Part shown: in pieces, positions 16,366-24,963 of the stretch
How positions within the stretch are numbered: the first letter of the stretch is position 1
Layout: each line of letters starts with the position of its first letter
Assembly (NCBI GenBank): GCA_963775625.1
Contig: CAVZJM010000006.1
Span: 1-64,000, forward strand
DNA length: 64,000 bases
Direction of reading: 5' to 3'
Origin: JAIBJN01 sp963775625
Lineage (GTDB): Bacteria > Actinomycetota > Thermoleophilia > Gaiellales > Gaiellaceae
Made by a program: the position numbers and the translations under genes
Notes under the pieces: generated by a model
The model's database searches: none
What the model was told of the DNA's origin: nothing
The model's input: only the letters and a program-made list of their open reading frames with translations

Positions 16366-17043
16366 TCAGGCGAACAGCGTGAGATCGGGCTCCCGCTCGC
16401 CGCGCAGGAGCTCCAGGTCGACCTCGACGCACGCGATCCCGCGCGCGCCGGCGAGGGTCGCTGCCTGCGGCTGGATGCGCTGAGCGGCCAGGACTCCCCG
16501 GCAGCTCGCCTTGGCGGCGTCCTCGCGGATGCGCTCCAGGTAGCGGGAGAGCTGCTCGACCGCGTCGATCGTGCCCACGCGCTTGATCTCGACCGCGACC
16601 CAGTCGTCGCCCTCGCGGCACATGAGGTCGACCGGGCCGATGTCGGTGGGCCATTCGCGGCGGACGAGGCGCAGCCCCTCGCCGAGGGCCTCCGGCCGGC
16701 CGGCGAGCGCCTCCTGGAGGTCGCGCTCGACCCCGTCCTTGGCGAGCGGCGCCGCCTCGCCCATCTCGTGGGCGACGTCGCTCAGCACCTCGTGCACGAC
16801 GATCTCGAGCCGGTCCTCCGTCTTGCCGGCCCGCTTGCGGACGACGAGGCGCTCGAGCGGGTCGCCCTCCTCCTCGATCACGGTCGGCGGGGTCATCCAG
16901 TTGAGCGGCTTGTAGCCGCCGGCGTCGGCGTGCACGAGCACCGAGCCGTCCGATTTGAGCATGAGCAGGCGGTTCGACTCCGGCAGGACGGCGGTGAGTC
17001 GACCGGTGTAGCGAACCTCGCAGCGGGCGACGATCAGGCGCAC
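16366..17043 (-). CDS. nucS: Mismatch-specific endonuclease NucS (EndoMS)
   Basis: 225 residues, GTG start. NucS cuts both strands at mismatches and gives non-canonical mismatch repair in actinobacteria and archaea lacking MutS/MutL. The N-terminal DNA-binding part (RLIVARCEVRYTGRL...LPESNRLLMLKSDGS) and the RecB-like nuclease part (DIGPVDLMCREGDDWVAVEIKR) are both present. The C-terminus ends PDLTLFA, a sliding-clamp-binding motif as in mycobacterial NucS. GTG 17043 matches the family start. A frameshifted acetyltransferase gene lies 47 bp upstream on the same strand. Confidence 0.93.
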   Translation of the reverse strand: MRLIVARCEVRYTGRLTAVLPESNRLLMLKSDGSVLVHADAGGYKPLNWMTPPTVIEEEGDPLERLVVRKRAGKTEDRLEIVVHEVLSDVAHEMGEAAPLAKDGVERDLQEALAGRPEALGEGLRLVRREWPTDIGPVDLMCREGDDWVAVEIKRVGTIDAVEQLSRYLERIREDAAKASCRGVLAAQRIQPQAATLAGARGIACVEVDLELLRGEREPDLTLFA

Positions 17044-17090
17044 GGCCGAGCACCGTATCGGTGCTTTCGGACGTGTCCGGCTGGGCCAGG

Positions 17091-17590
17091 TCAGGTACCG
17101 TCGAGCGGCGGCTTCGCCAGCACGACCGACGTCTCGATCTGCCGTTCCGGGATCTCCAGTAGCTCTCGAGCAACAGGGTCTTCTGCTCGGGCGAGACGAG
17201 CTCGAAGCCGTGGCGGCGGTAGAAGCGGATCGCCCACTCGGCGGCGGCCCAGGTGCCGACGAGCACCTGACGGTCGGTCCGCCGCTCCAGGTGGGCGAGA
17301 AGCGCTCCGCCGACTCCGCGGCCCTGGCTCGCCGGCGTGACGTAGGCATGGCGGATGAGGTCGACGTCCTCCAGCGGCTGGATGCCCATGACGCCGACGA
17401 GCTCACCGGCAGCCTCGTAGCCCCAGAAGGCGACTCCGTCCGCGATCTCGGCTTCGAGCTCGCGCCGCTCCATGTAGGGCTCGCGCCAGCGGTCGGCCGG
17501 GATCACGCCACGATACGCCTCGGCGGCGTCGTTCACGATTCTGAGCACGGCCGTCACCTCGTCCGCTCTGCAGCGCCGGATCTCGGTCAT
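17091..17590 (-). pseudogene. GNAT acetyltransferase with a C-terminal frameshift
   Basis: The N-terminal 140 residues are an intact GNAT domain: AYVTPASQGRGVGGALL (acetyl-CoA loop near 85-95) and FYRRHGFELVSPEQKTLLLESYW. At about 17157 one base seems missing: in the next frame the sequence continues as EIPERQIETSVVLAKPPL and ends at 17091, which is the usual C-terminus of this subfamily. The unshifted frame runs on as arginine-rich nonsense antisense to nothing sensible and overlaps nucS. I read it as a real gene with either a sequencing error or a recent frameshift. Confidence 0.75.
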
Positions 17591-17629
17591 GACGCCAATC
17601 TAGTCGCGGGCGCTAGGCTCAGTTCCGGG

Positions 17630-19450
17630 ATGAGCAGGTTCGAGGAACGGCTGGCCGAAGATCGCGTCATCGTTGGCGACGGGGGCACCGGCGCGTTCCT
17701 GAGCGCGGCCGTGCCGCGGCTTCGCTGCCCGGAGGAGGCGAACCTGAAGGCGCCCGAGGCCGTCATCGGCGTCCACGCGGGATTCATCCGGGCCGGGGCG
17801 GAGCTGATCGAGACGAACACCTTCGGCGCGAACCGGCGCAAGCTCTCCGCGCAGTTCCTCGACGATCGCCTCGAGGAGATCGTCGAGCAGGGGGTGAAGC
17901 TGGCGCGCGAGGCGCGCGAGGTCGCGGGCGTCTCCGTGCTGATCGGCGGCGCGATCGGGCCGCTGGGCGATCTGGAAGGGTCGACGGGCGCCGAGGACGC
18001 GTATGCGGTCTTCCACGAGCAAGCCCGTCTGCTCGAAGGCCGCGGCGTCGATCTCTTCCTGGTCGAGACCTTCTACGACCTCGACGAGCTGGAGACCGCG
18101 ATCAACGCGGTTCAGGCCGTCTCCACGCTTCCGATCGTTGCGCAGCTCACCTTCGACGAGGACGGCCAGACGCTCGCGGGCGTCCACGCGCGCGAGGCGG
18201 TCGAACGCCTCCTCTCGCTCGGGGTCGTCGCGGCCGGAGCGAACTGCGGCCTGGGCCCCCAGGCGGCGCTGGCCGCGCTCGGGGAGATGAAGGAGAGCGC
18301 CAACGGGCTGCCGCTGACGGCCCAGCCGAACGTCGGCCTGCCCAGCCGCAGCGGCGGGCGCATCGTCTATCCGAATGCGACCCCCGACTACTTCGCCGAG
18401 TTCGCCGCCCAGGCGCGCAGCCAGGGCGCGAGGCTGATCGGCGGCTGCTGCGGGACGACGCCTGCTCAGATCGCCGCAATCCGGGCGGCCGTCGAAGAGG
18501 GCCGCGAGCCGCGCGTGCCGCTCTTCGTGATCGAGCGTGAGGTCGTCGCGCGCGCGGCTCCGACCCTCGGCCGGACGCTGCTGCAGGAGCGGCTCGAGGC
18601 GGGCGAGTGGGTCGTCTCGGTCGAGCTCGACCCGCCGAAGGGGACGAACATGGAGGCGATGGTGGGCGTGGCCGCGCGGCTTCAGGCCTCGGGCGCCGTG
18701 CACGTCGTGGACATCAACGACAACCCCATGGCGCGGGCGAGGCTGTCGGCGCTCATGGCCGCGGTCGTCCTCGAGCGCTCGGTCGGGATCGAGACCATCC
18801 CGCACGTGACGCCCCGTGACGCGTCCGTCATGGGGCTCCAGTCCCAGCTTCTCGGCGCCCACGCCGAAGGCGTGCGGAACGTCCTGGCGGTGACCGGCGA
18901 CCCGCCGCACGTCGGCGACTATCCGGGCTCGAGCGGCGTCTACGACGTCGACGCGATCGGACTCGTCGCGCTCCTCGGGCACCTCAATCGCGCCGAGGAC
19001 TACTCGGGGAAGTCGATCGACGCCCCGACATCCTTCCACGTGGGGGTCGCCGTCAACCCGTCGTCCGCCGATCTCGACCGCGAGCTCGAGCGCTTCAGGG
19101 AGAAGGTGGACGCGGGCGCGCGCTTTGCGATGACCCAGGCCCTCTTCGACCTCGACTACCTCGACCGCTTCCTCGACCGTCTCGGCGGCGAGTCGCCCAT
19201 CCCGCTCCTCGTCGGCGTGTGGCCGCTCACGAGCTACCAGCTCGCCTTCCGGCTCCACAACGAGGTTCCGGGGATCACGATTCCCGACGCCGTGCAGGGG
19301 CTGCTCGCGGGGGCCGGCGCGGACGCGCGGGCGGTCGGCTTCGAGCTGGCGCGCCGGCTCGTCGAGGGCGCGCGCTCGCGGGCGGCGGGGATCTACGTCA
19401 TCCCGCCCTTCAAGGAGCCGAGCGCGGCCCTTGAGCTCCTCTCGGCGTAG
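17630..19450 (+). CDS. Bifunctional homocysteine S-methyltransferase / 5,10-methylenetetrahydrofolate reductase
   Basis: 606 residues. The N-terminal half (1-300) is a zinc-dependent homocysteine methyltransferase: DGGTGAFL near the start, GANCGLGP near 203-210, and the zinc site GGCCGTTP near 271-278. The C-terminal half (about 320-606) is a MetF-type reductase using FAD (VSVELDPPKGTN, FAMTQALFDLDYLDRF, GVWPL). A fusion of this kind (YitJ-like) can reduce methylene-THF and pass the methyl group to homocysteine. ATG 17630 is chosen because the frame upstream runs antisense through the acetyltransferase gene. pdxS follows 13 bp later. Confidence 0.92.
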   Translation: MSRFEERLAEDRVIVGDGGTGAFLSAAVPRLRCPEEANLKAPEAVIGVHAGFIRAGAELIETNTFGANRRKLSAQFLDDRLEEIVEQGVKLAREAREVAGVSVLIGGAIGPLGDLEGSTGAEDAYAVFHEQARLLEGRGVDLFLVETFYDLDELETAINAVQAVSTLPIVAQLTFDEDGQTLAGVHAREAVERLLSLGVVAAGANCGLGPQAALAALGEMKESANGLPLTAQPNVGLPSRSGGRIVYPNATPDYFAEFAAQARSQGARLIGGCCGTTPAQIAAIRAAVEEGREPRVPLFVIEREVVARAAPTLGRTLLQERLEAGEWVVSVELDPPKGTNMEAMVGVAARLQASGAVHVVDINDNPMARARLSALMAAVVLERSVGIETIPHVTPRDASVMGLQSQLLGAHAEGVRNVLAVTGDPPHVGDYPGSSGVYDVDAIGLVALLGHLNRAEDYSGKSIDAPTSFHVGVAVNPSSADLDRELERFREKVDAGARFAMTQALFDLDYLDRFLDRLGGESPIPLLVGVWPLTSYQLAFRLHNEVPGITIPDAVQGLLAGAGADARAVGFELARRLVEGARSRAAGIYVIPPFKEPSAALELLSA

Positions 19451-19463
19451 ATAGACTCTCGGC

Positions 19464-20348
19464 ATGGCCGAGCTCGGAACCATGCGCGTCAAGAGCGGTC
19501 TCGCCGAGATGCTCAAGGGCGGCGTGATCATGGACGTGACGAGCGCGGAGCAGGCCCGGATCGCCGAGGAGTCGGGCGCGGTCGCGGTGATGGCGCTCGA
19601 GCGGGTGCCGGCCGACATCCGCGCCGAGGGCGGCGTCGCGCGCATGGCCGACCCGACGAAGATCCGCGAGATCCAGGAGGCGGTCTCGATCCCGGTGATG
19701 GCGAAGGCCCGGATCGGGCACTTCGTGGAGGCGCAGATCCTGGAGGCGCTCGAGGTCGACTACATCGACGAGAGCGAGGTGCTCACCCCCGCCGACGAGC
19801 GCCACCACATCGACAAGTGGGCCTTCCGCGTCCCCTTCGTCTGCGGCTGCCGCAACCTGGGCGAGGCCCTGCGGCGCTTGGGCGAGGGCGCGGCCATGAT
19901 CCGAACGAAGGGAGAGGCGGGCACGGGCGACATCGTCAACGCCGTCCGGCACATGCGCGCGGTCTTCGGCGACATGCGCCGCCTGCGTACGCTGGACGAG
20001 GACGAGCTCTACACGGAGGCCAAGGAGCTGCAGGCCCCGCTCGAGCTCGTGCGCTGGGTGGCCGAGAACGGACGCCTTCCGGTCGTCACCTTCACCGCGG
20101 GCGGCATCGCCACGCCGGCCGACGCGGCCCTCTGCATGCAGCTCGGCGCCGACGGCGTCTTCGTGGGCTCGGGCATCTTCAAGTCGGCCGACCCGCTCGC
20201 CCGCGGCAAGGCGATCGTCGAGGCGACGACGCACTTCTCCGACCCGGAGACGCTCGCGCGTGTGTCCACGGGCCTGGGCGAGCCGATGCGGGGCCTCGAC
20301 GCCGCCGCGCTCGCCCCCGAAGAGCTGCTCGAAGCGCGCGGCTGGTAG
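19464..20348 (+). CDS. pdxS: Pyridoxal 5'-phosphate synthase, lyase subunit
   Basis: 294 residues. It makes PLP from ribose 5-phosphate, glyceraldehyde 3-phosphate and ammonia supplied by PdxT. It is highly conserved: KSGLAEMLKGGVIMDV near the start, VMAKARIGHFVEAQ (the catalytic-lysine region) near 75-88, AAMIRTKGEAGTGDIV near 144-158, and the phosphate loop FTAGGIATPADAAL and VFVGSGIFKS. The length is normal. It sits in the metabolic run MTHFR-fusion, pdxS, pdxT, yebC. Confidence 0.97.
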   Translation: MAELGTMRVKSGLAEMLKGGVIMDVTSAEQARIAEESGAVAVMALERVPADIRAEGGVARMADPTKIREIQEAVSIPVMAKARIGHFVEAQILEALEVDYIDESEVLTPADERHHIDKWAFRVPFVCGCRNLGEALRRLGEGAAMIRTKGEAGTGDIVNAVRHMRAVFGDMRRLRTLDEDELYTEAKELQAPLELVRWVAENGRLPVVTFTAGGIATPADAALCMQLGADGVFVGSGIFKSADPLARGKAIVEATTHFSDPETLARVSTGLGEPMRGLDAAALAPEELLEARGW

Positions 20349-20455
20349 CGCGCGGCTATCGGCGCTCTTCGGTCGCACACCCCCCACATTTCCGCAAGTA
20401 GGCTCGAAAGCGGGGGCGAGGGGCCGAAGGCCCCGGGGGTACAGTTTCACGGGAG

Positions 20456-21022
20456 ATGAGCGACTCGCCTCGCATCGGCGTCCTGGCGGTCCAGGGCAAC
20501 TTCCGCGAGCACGCGGCGATGCTGCGGCGGCTCGGCGCCGACGTTGTCGAGGTGCGGCGGCCCGAACAGCTCGGTGGGCTGGACGGGCTCGTCGTCCCGG
20601 GGGGAGAGTCCACCGCCATCCGCCGGCTGATGCGCGTGGGCGGCCTCGAGGAGCCGGTGGCCGGCTTCCCCGGAGCGCTCTTCGGAACGTGCGCCGGCAT
20701 GATCCTCTTCGACCGCTCCCACCTCGGGCTGCTCGACGTCATGGTCGAGCGGAACGCCTACGGGCGCCAGGTGGCGAGCTTCGAGGCCGACGTCGAGCTC
20801 GAGGGCGACGGGGAGCCGCTCAAGGGCGTGTTCATCCGCGCGCCGCGGATCGTCGATTCCGGGCCCGGCGTGGAGGTCGTCGGCAGCCTCGGGGAGGAAC
20901 CGGTCCTGGTACGCGAGGGGCGCGTCCTCGCCGCCTCGTTCCACCCCGAGCTCACGGACGACGCGCGCGTCCACGAGCGCTTCCTCGAGCTGACGCGCGA
21001 GGTTGGACATGTCCGGGCATAG
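20456..21022 (+). CDS. pdxT: Pyridoxal 5'-phosphate synthase, glutaminase subunit
   Basis: 188 residues. A class I glutamine amidotransferase that hands ammonia to PdxS. The nucleophile is the Cys in LFGTCAGMILF near residue 82, and the His-Glu pair is in ASFHPELTDD near 163-165. GVLAVQGNFREHAAMLRRLG and PGGESTAIRRLM are signature motifs of the family. It is 107 bp after pdxS, and its 3' end overlaps yebC by 14 bp. The intergenic 107 bp hold a G/C-rich palindrome (GGGGCCGAAGGCCCC) but no clear promoter. Confidence 0.96.
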   Translation: MSDSPRIGVLAVQGNFREHAAMLRRLGADVVEVRRPEQLGGLDGLVVPGGESTAIRRLMRVGGLEEPVAGFPGALFGTCAGMILFDRSHLGLLDVMVERNAYGRQVASFEADVELEGDGEPLKGVFIRAPRIVDSGPGVEVVGSLGEEPVLVREGRVLAASFHPELTDDARVHERFLELTREVGHVRA

Positions 21023-21761
21023 CAAGTGGTCCAGCATCAAGCACAAGAAGGGCGCCGCGGACGCGAAACGCGGGCAGCTCTTCTCCAAGCTCACGCGGGC
21101 GATCATCGTCGCGGCCCGTGAGGGCGGCCCGGATCCCGACGGGAACGCGACGCTTGCGACGGCCATCCAGAAGGCACGCGACAGCTCCATGCCCAAGGAG
21201 AACATCGAGCGGGCCATCGCCCGCGGTTCCGGCGCGGCGTCGGACGGCGAGTCGTACGAGACGGTCACGTACGAGGGCTACGGGGACGGCGGCGTCGCGG
21301 TCTTCGTGGAAGCGTTGACCGACAACCGGAACCGAACGGCCGCCGAGGTCCGGCACATCTTCGCCAAGCACGACGGAAACCTCGGGACGAGCGGGGCGGT
21401 CGCGTGGCTCTTCGAGCGGAAGGGCGTCGTCATCGTCCCGGGCTCGGTGGACGAGGACGAGCTCACGCTCGTGGCTGCCGACGGCGGCGCCGACGACGTC
21501 GAGGTCGACGGCTCCAGCTACCAGGTGATCGCGGCGCCCGACGACCTCGTCGCCGTTCGCTCGGCCCTCGACGACGCCGGCATTCCCTTCGACTCGGCGG
21601 AGCTGACCATGCTCCCGAAGACCACCGTGCCGATCGAGGACGAGACCACTGCCAAGAAGCTCGTCCGCCTGATGGACGCGCTCGAGGAGAATGACGACGT
21701 GCAGGCGGTCTACGCCAACTTCGACATCCCCGAGGGGATTCTCGAAGCCGTCGCGGCCTGA
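21009..21761 (+). CDS. yebC: YebC/PmpR family protein
   Basis: 250 residues. The family binds DNA or ribosomes; recent work on relatives ties it to relief of ribosome stalling at polyproline, with an older role as a transcription regulator. The start SGHSKWSSIKHKKGAADAKR is the family signature, and three alpha/beta domains follow. ATG 21009 fits that signature better than the ATG two codons upstream. It overlaps the end of pdxT by 14 bp. Its stop is 3 bp from the inverted-repeat element at 21764. The pdxT-yebC-ruvC order is typical of actinobacteria. Confidence 0.95.
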   Translation: MSGHSKWSSIKHKKGAADAKRGQLFSKLTRAIIVAAREGGPDPDGNATLATAIQKARDSSMPKENIERAIARGSGAASDGESYETVTYEGYGDGGVAVFVEALTDNRNRTAAEVRHIFAKHDGNLGTSGAVAWLFERKGVVIVPGSVDEDELTLVAADGGADDVEVDGSSYQVIAAPDDLVAVRSALDDAGIPFDSAELTMLPKTTVPIEDETTAKKLVRLMDALEENDDVQAVYANFDIPEGILEAVAA

Positions 21762-21763
21762 CC

Positions 21764-21931
21764 GAGAACTCGAATCGGAATGACGCTTCGTCGGCCGCGG
21801 CGTCCTGGGTGAGTGCGATGCAAGGACGCAGGGCGCCCGAATAGCAGCGCTCTTCGGGCAACCGAGGACGCCGCAGCGTACCGCCCAGGGCGTCGCGACG
21901 GCACAAGGCTTCATTCTGGTTCGAGTTCTGA
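21764..21931. repeat. MITE-like inverted-repeat element, type 2 (168 bp)
   Basis: The ends GAGAACTCGAATCGGAATGA and, reversed, AGAACTCGAACCAGAATGA form a terminal inverted repeat of about 20 bp. The middle shares pieces with the 169-bp elements at 5404 and 47317 in the same order (GTGCGATG, CAAGGACGCAGGG, GAGGACGC, CGACGGCAC) although the ends differ. No coding capacity. It lies between yebC and the small gene at 21959. Confidence 0.7.
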
Positions 21932-21958
21932 GGCCGTCCGGGGCCGCGGAGATACTCC

Positions 21959-22192
21959 GTGCGGCCCATGCAGATCGAGATCAGCGACCCCGCCTACATG
22001 GACTCCTTGCGCACCCACCTGCAGGAGCAGGGATGCCCCAGCGAGCTGCGAAGCGACGAGGTCGTCGAGGTGGTCGTCCTCCGGTCGTCCGAGCGGCCGC
22101 TGGCGGACGAGGAACAGCGCGCCAAGGTCTTCGCTCACCTGCGCGAGTGGTGCGCCGCCAACCCCGGCGTCAAGGCGAACATCCTTTCCTAG
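21959..22192 (+). CDS. Small hypothetical protein
   Basis: 77 residues, no membrane segment. It reads as a compact alpha/beta protein (MQIEISDPAYMDSLRTHLQEQ, VVEVVVLRSSERPLADEEQRAK, HLREWCAANPG) and looks like a conserved actinobacterial hypothetical. GTG 21959 has GGAG nearby; ATG 21968 is equally possible. It lies between the inverted-repeat element and ruvC. A hairpin with an 8-bp stem follows its stop codon. The function is unknown. Confidence 0.7.
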   Translation: MRPMQIEISDPAYMDSLRTHLQEQGCPSELRSDEVVEVVVLRSSERPLADEEQRAKVFAHLREWCAANPGVKANILS

Positions 22193-22193
22193 C

Positions 22194-22215
22194 CTCGGAC
22201 GCAGGAACGTCCGAG
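22194..22215 (+). terminator. Perfect hairpin before ruvC, weak terminator candidate
   Basis: CTCGGACG / CGTCCGAG, 8 bp perfect, loop CAGGAA, 2 bp after the small gene at 21959-22192. No T-run follows, so it may be a pause or processing site, not a true terminator. Confidence 0.4.
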
Positions 22216-22235
22216 CCGACGCCTAACCTCGACTC

Positions 22236-22736
22236 GTGAAGGTTCTCGGCATCGACCCGGGCATGGCAGCGTGCGGGTTCGGCATCGTGCGCGCACGTGC
22301 GGACGGCCGCCTCGAGGCGGCCGAGTACGGCTGGTGGCAGACGCGACCCCGCGACGCCCCGTCGCTGCGCCTCAAGCGGATCCACGACGAGGTTGCCGAG
22401 CTCGTCGCCCGGCACGAGCCCGAGGCGGTCGCGCTCGAGGAGTCGTATGTCGGCGCCGACGCCCGTGTCGCGCTCACCGTGGGACAGGCACGCGGCGCCG
22501 CCCTGGTCGCGTGCGCGAACGCGGGCGTGCCCTGCGCCGAGTATGCGCCGGCGACGGTGAAGCAGGCGGTGTGCGCCTACGGTCGCGCCGACAAGGAGCA
22601 GGTGCAGCGCATGGTCAAGGCCGTCCTCGGTCTCCCGGAGCTCCCGCGCCCGCACCATGCGGCCGACGCGCTCGCGGTCGCGATCTGCCACGCGCTCGCC
22701 CCACCTCTTCTCGCCGTCGCGGGAGCGCACCGATGA
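22236..22736 (+). CDS. ruvC: Holliday junction resolvase RuvC
   Basis: 166 residues, GTG start. It cuts Holliday junctions symmetrically with RuvAB. Four acidic catalytic residues are placed as expected: Asp in GIDPGMAACG near 6, Glu in ALEESYVGADA near 67, and the C-terminal HHAADALAVAICH near 139-151. The length is normal. Its stop overlaps ruvA by 4 bp (ATGA), and the three ruv genes form one coupled unit. I see no LexA-type box in the short upstream region, so direct SOS control is not apparent. Confidence 0.96.
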   Translation: MKVLGIDPGMAACGFGIVRARADGRLEAAEYGWWQTRPRDAPSLRLKRIHDEVAELVARHEPEAVALEESYVGADARVALTVGQARGAALVACANAGVPCAEYAPATVKQAVCAYGRADKEQVQRMVKAVLGLPELPRPHHAADALAVAICHALAPPLLAVAGAHR

Positions 22737-23305
22737 TCGCACGGCTGCGCGGCAAGGCGGTCCTGCGGGACGCGGAAGGGCTCGTCCTCGAGGTCGGCGG
22801 GGTCGGCTACCGGCTTCACGCGACCCCCTCCGTCGTGCAGAAGTCCGAGGGCGCCGAGGAGGTCGTGGTGGAGACGCACCTGCACGTCCGCGAGGACGCC
22901 CTGCAGCTCTACGGCTTCGCGGATGCCGACGAGAGGCACCTCTTCGAGCAGCTGCTCGCCGTGTCGGGCGTGGGCCCGAAGGTGGCGCTGGCGATCGTCT
23001 CCGGCTACGCCCCGGCCGAGCTCAAACGTGCGATCGTGCGCGAGGACGCCGCCCTCTTCCAGACGATTCCCGGAATCGGCAAGAAGACCGCTCAGCGGGT
23101 CGTGCTCGAGCTCAAGGAGCGGATCGCGCCGCTCGCGGCCGTCGACGAGGCACCGCACGTGGGGCCCGGAGACGGCCACACCGTGGCCCGGGACGCGCTC
23201 GTCGAGCTGGGCTACTCGCCTGCCGAGGCCGAGCAGCGACTCGCCGAGACAGACCCCGACCTGCCCCCGGCCGAGCGCGTCCGCCAGGCACTCCGAGCCG
23301 CATGA
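22733..23305 (+). CDS. ruvA: Holliday junction DNA helicase subunit RuvA
   Basis: 190 residues. It binds the four-way junction and loads RuvB. The N-terminal OB fold (MIARLRGKAVLRD...GVGYRLH), two helix-hairpin-helix motifs (VSGVGPKVALAIVSG near 79-93 and IPGIGKKTAQRVVLEL near 112-127) and the C-terminal RuvB-contact domain (ALVELGYSPAEAEQRL) are all present. Start ATG 22733 overlaps the ruvC stop; the end overlaps ruvB by 4 bp. Confidence 0.96.
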   Translation: MIARLRGKAVLRDAEGLVLEVGGVGYRLHATPSVVQKSEGAEEVVVETHLHVREDALQLYGFADADERHLFEQLLAVSGVGPKVALAIVSGYAPAELKRAIVREDAALFQTIPGIGKKTAQRVVLELKERIAPLAAVDEAPHVGPGDGHTVARDALVELGYSPAEAEQRLAETDPDLPPAERVRQALRAA

Positions 23306-24312
23306 GTGAACGGGTCACCACCGCCGTCCTCGCGCCGGACGAGGAGGAGCTCGACGGCTCGCTCCGGCCGCGCTCGCTCGACGAGTTCGTCGGCCAGGAG
23401 CGGGTCAAGGAGCAGCTTGCCATCGCGCTCGAGGCGGCGAAGGGAAGGAGCGAGGCTCTCGACCACGTCCTCCTCGCCGGCCCCCCGGGCCTCGGCAAGA
23501 CGAGCCTCGCCTTCATCATCCGCGAGGAGCTCGGCGTCGGCCTGAGGAGCGTCGCCGGGCCCGCGCTCGAGCGCAAGGGAGACATCGCGGCCATCCTCAC
23601 GTCGCTCGATGAGCGTGACGTCCTCTTCGTCGACGAGATCCACCGCCTCAGCCGCGCGGTCGAGGAGATCCTCTACCCGGCCCTCGAGGATTTCCGGCTC
23701 GACATCATCGTCGGCCAGGGGCCTGCCGCCCGGACGCTCACGCTCGACCTGCCCCAGTTCACCCTCGTCGGCGCCACCACGCGCACGGGGCTCCTGACGA
23801 CGCCGCTGCGCGACCGCTTCGGCATGACCTACCGCCTGGAGCACTACGAGCCTGCGGAGCTCGCCCGCATCGTCGCCCGCTCGGCCCGCATCCTCGACGT
23901 CGAGATCGCGGGAGAGGCAGCGGAGGAGATCGCCCGCCGGGCCCGTGGCACGCCCAGGGTCGCCAACCGGATCCTGCGCCGTGTCCGCGATGTGGCCGAG
24001 GTGCGTCACGACGGGGCCGTGACCCTGGAGGTCGCCCGAGAGGCGCTCGAGCTTCTCGAGGTGGACGGCCACGGCCTCGAGCGCGTCGACCGCGAGCTTC
24101 TGTGCGCAATCGTGAAGAAGTTCGACGGCGGTCCCGTCGGCCTCTCGACCCTCGCGGTCGCCCTCGGGGAGGAGCAGGACACCATCGAGGACGTCTACGA
24201 GCCCTACCTGCTGCAGCTCGGCCTCATCCAGCGGACGCCGAGAGGCCGGATCGTCACGAAGCTCGGCCGCGCCTACGTCGGCGGCGTCGCGCTCGAGGAC
24301 GCGCTCTTCTAG
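23302..24312 (+). CDS. ruvB: Holliday junction branch-migration ATPase RuvB
   Basis: 336 residues. The AAA+ motor of branch migration. Walker A is GPPGLGKTSLA near 59-69, Walker B is VLFVDEIHRL near 107-116, sensor 1 is LVGATTRTGLL, and the C-terminal winged helix ends with QLGLIQRTPRGR. The Gly-rich arginine-finger region fits too. Start ATG 23302 overlaps ruvA by 4 bp. No terminator is clear after it; the next gene begins 111 bp on. Confidence 0.97.
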   Translation: MSERVTTAVLAPDEEELDGSLRPRSLDEFVGQERVKEQLAIALEAAKGRSEALDHVLLAGPPGLGKTSLAFIIREELGVGLRSVAGPALERKGDIAAILTSLDERDVLFVDEIHRLSRAVEEILYPALEDFRLDIIVGQGPAARTLTLDLPQFTLVGATTRTGLLTTPLRDRFGMTYRLEHYEPAELARIVARSARILDVEIAGEAAEEIARRARGTPRVANRILRRVRDVAEVRHDGAVTLEVAREALELLEVDGHGLERVDRELLCAIVKKFDGGPVGLSTLAVALGEEQDTIEDVYEPYLLQLGLIQRTPRGRIVTKLGRAYVGGVALEDALF

Positions 24313-24423
24313 CGACGCCGCGCGCGTCGAAGCGTCCTCACGCCTCCGAGCGGCGGCTATCGTCCAGCGTGGGTCGTCGTTTCGAGAGGACGTTCCGACC
24401 GGCGGGGCGACGGGACCGAGCCG

Positions 24424-24936
24424 ATGAATGCAGACCGAGTCACCCAGACCGAGGCGGTGCCGCCCGAGGGCGGGGGCAGCGGCGAGAGCCGGCTGTTCAT
24501 CGCTGCGGTCGCCGCGGCCATCGTTGCCACGATCGGGAGCCTGGTGCTCGTCGGCTTCCTCGTTGCACCGGACGGCGACACGGGCGAAGGAGCGGCCGCA
24601 GGGGACCAGGTCGCCGTGGCGCTCTTTCAGGACTTCCACGCGACGCTCGTCGTTTCGCCGGGAACGGTCGGTGAGAACACCATCGACCTCAGCTTGCTCA
24701 CCCACGACGGCGCCGGAGCCCCGGAGCTCGACGGCCTGAGCGTCGTCTCGCGTCCTCTCGACGGCGGCGAGCCGGTCGAGTATCAGGCGGAGCCCGTGTC
24801 CGGAAGCCCGGGGATCTACACCGTCGACGCAGTCCCGTTCTCGAGCCCGGGCGACTGGGAGCTTGCCGTCCGGGCACGCCCGCAGGGAAGCGAGCCCGTG
24901 GTTCAGGCGGTCACGGTCTCGATCGGAGAGGGATAG
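24424..24936 (+). CDS. Membrane-anchored extracytoplasmic protein
   Basis: 170 residues. A polar N-terminus of about 22 residues, one transmembrane helix (LFIAAVAAAIVATIGSLVLVGFLVA, about 23-47), then an extracytoplasmic beta-sandwich-like domain (VVSPGTVGENTIDLSLLTHDG ... GDWELAVRAR). The outer domain resembles the YtkA/FixH-type domain found at the end of CopC-CopD copper proteins (PGxxGxNxF-like motif). It lies 27 bp before the CDF metal transporter, so a role in metal handling is plausible but inferred from position. Confidence 0.65.
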   Translation: MNADRVTQTEAVPPEGGGSGESRLFIAAVAAAIVATIGSLVLVGFLVAPDGDTGEGAAAGDQVAVALFQDFHATLVVSPGTVGENTIDLSLLTHDGAGAPELDGLSVVSRPLDGGEPVEYQAEPVSGSPGIYTVDAVPFSSPGDWELAVRARPQGSEPVVQAVTVSIGEG

Positions 24937-24963
24937 GCCTGCGCTCGTGGTCATGCTGCTGGG

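Noticed and set aside
20400..20455. Regulatory RNA between pdxS and pdxT
   Set aside because: A GGGGCCGAAGGCCCC palindrome is visible, but no known riboswitch pattern or terminator tail; probably a simple hairpin.
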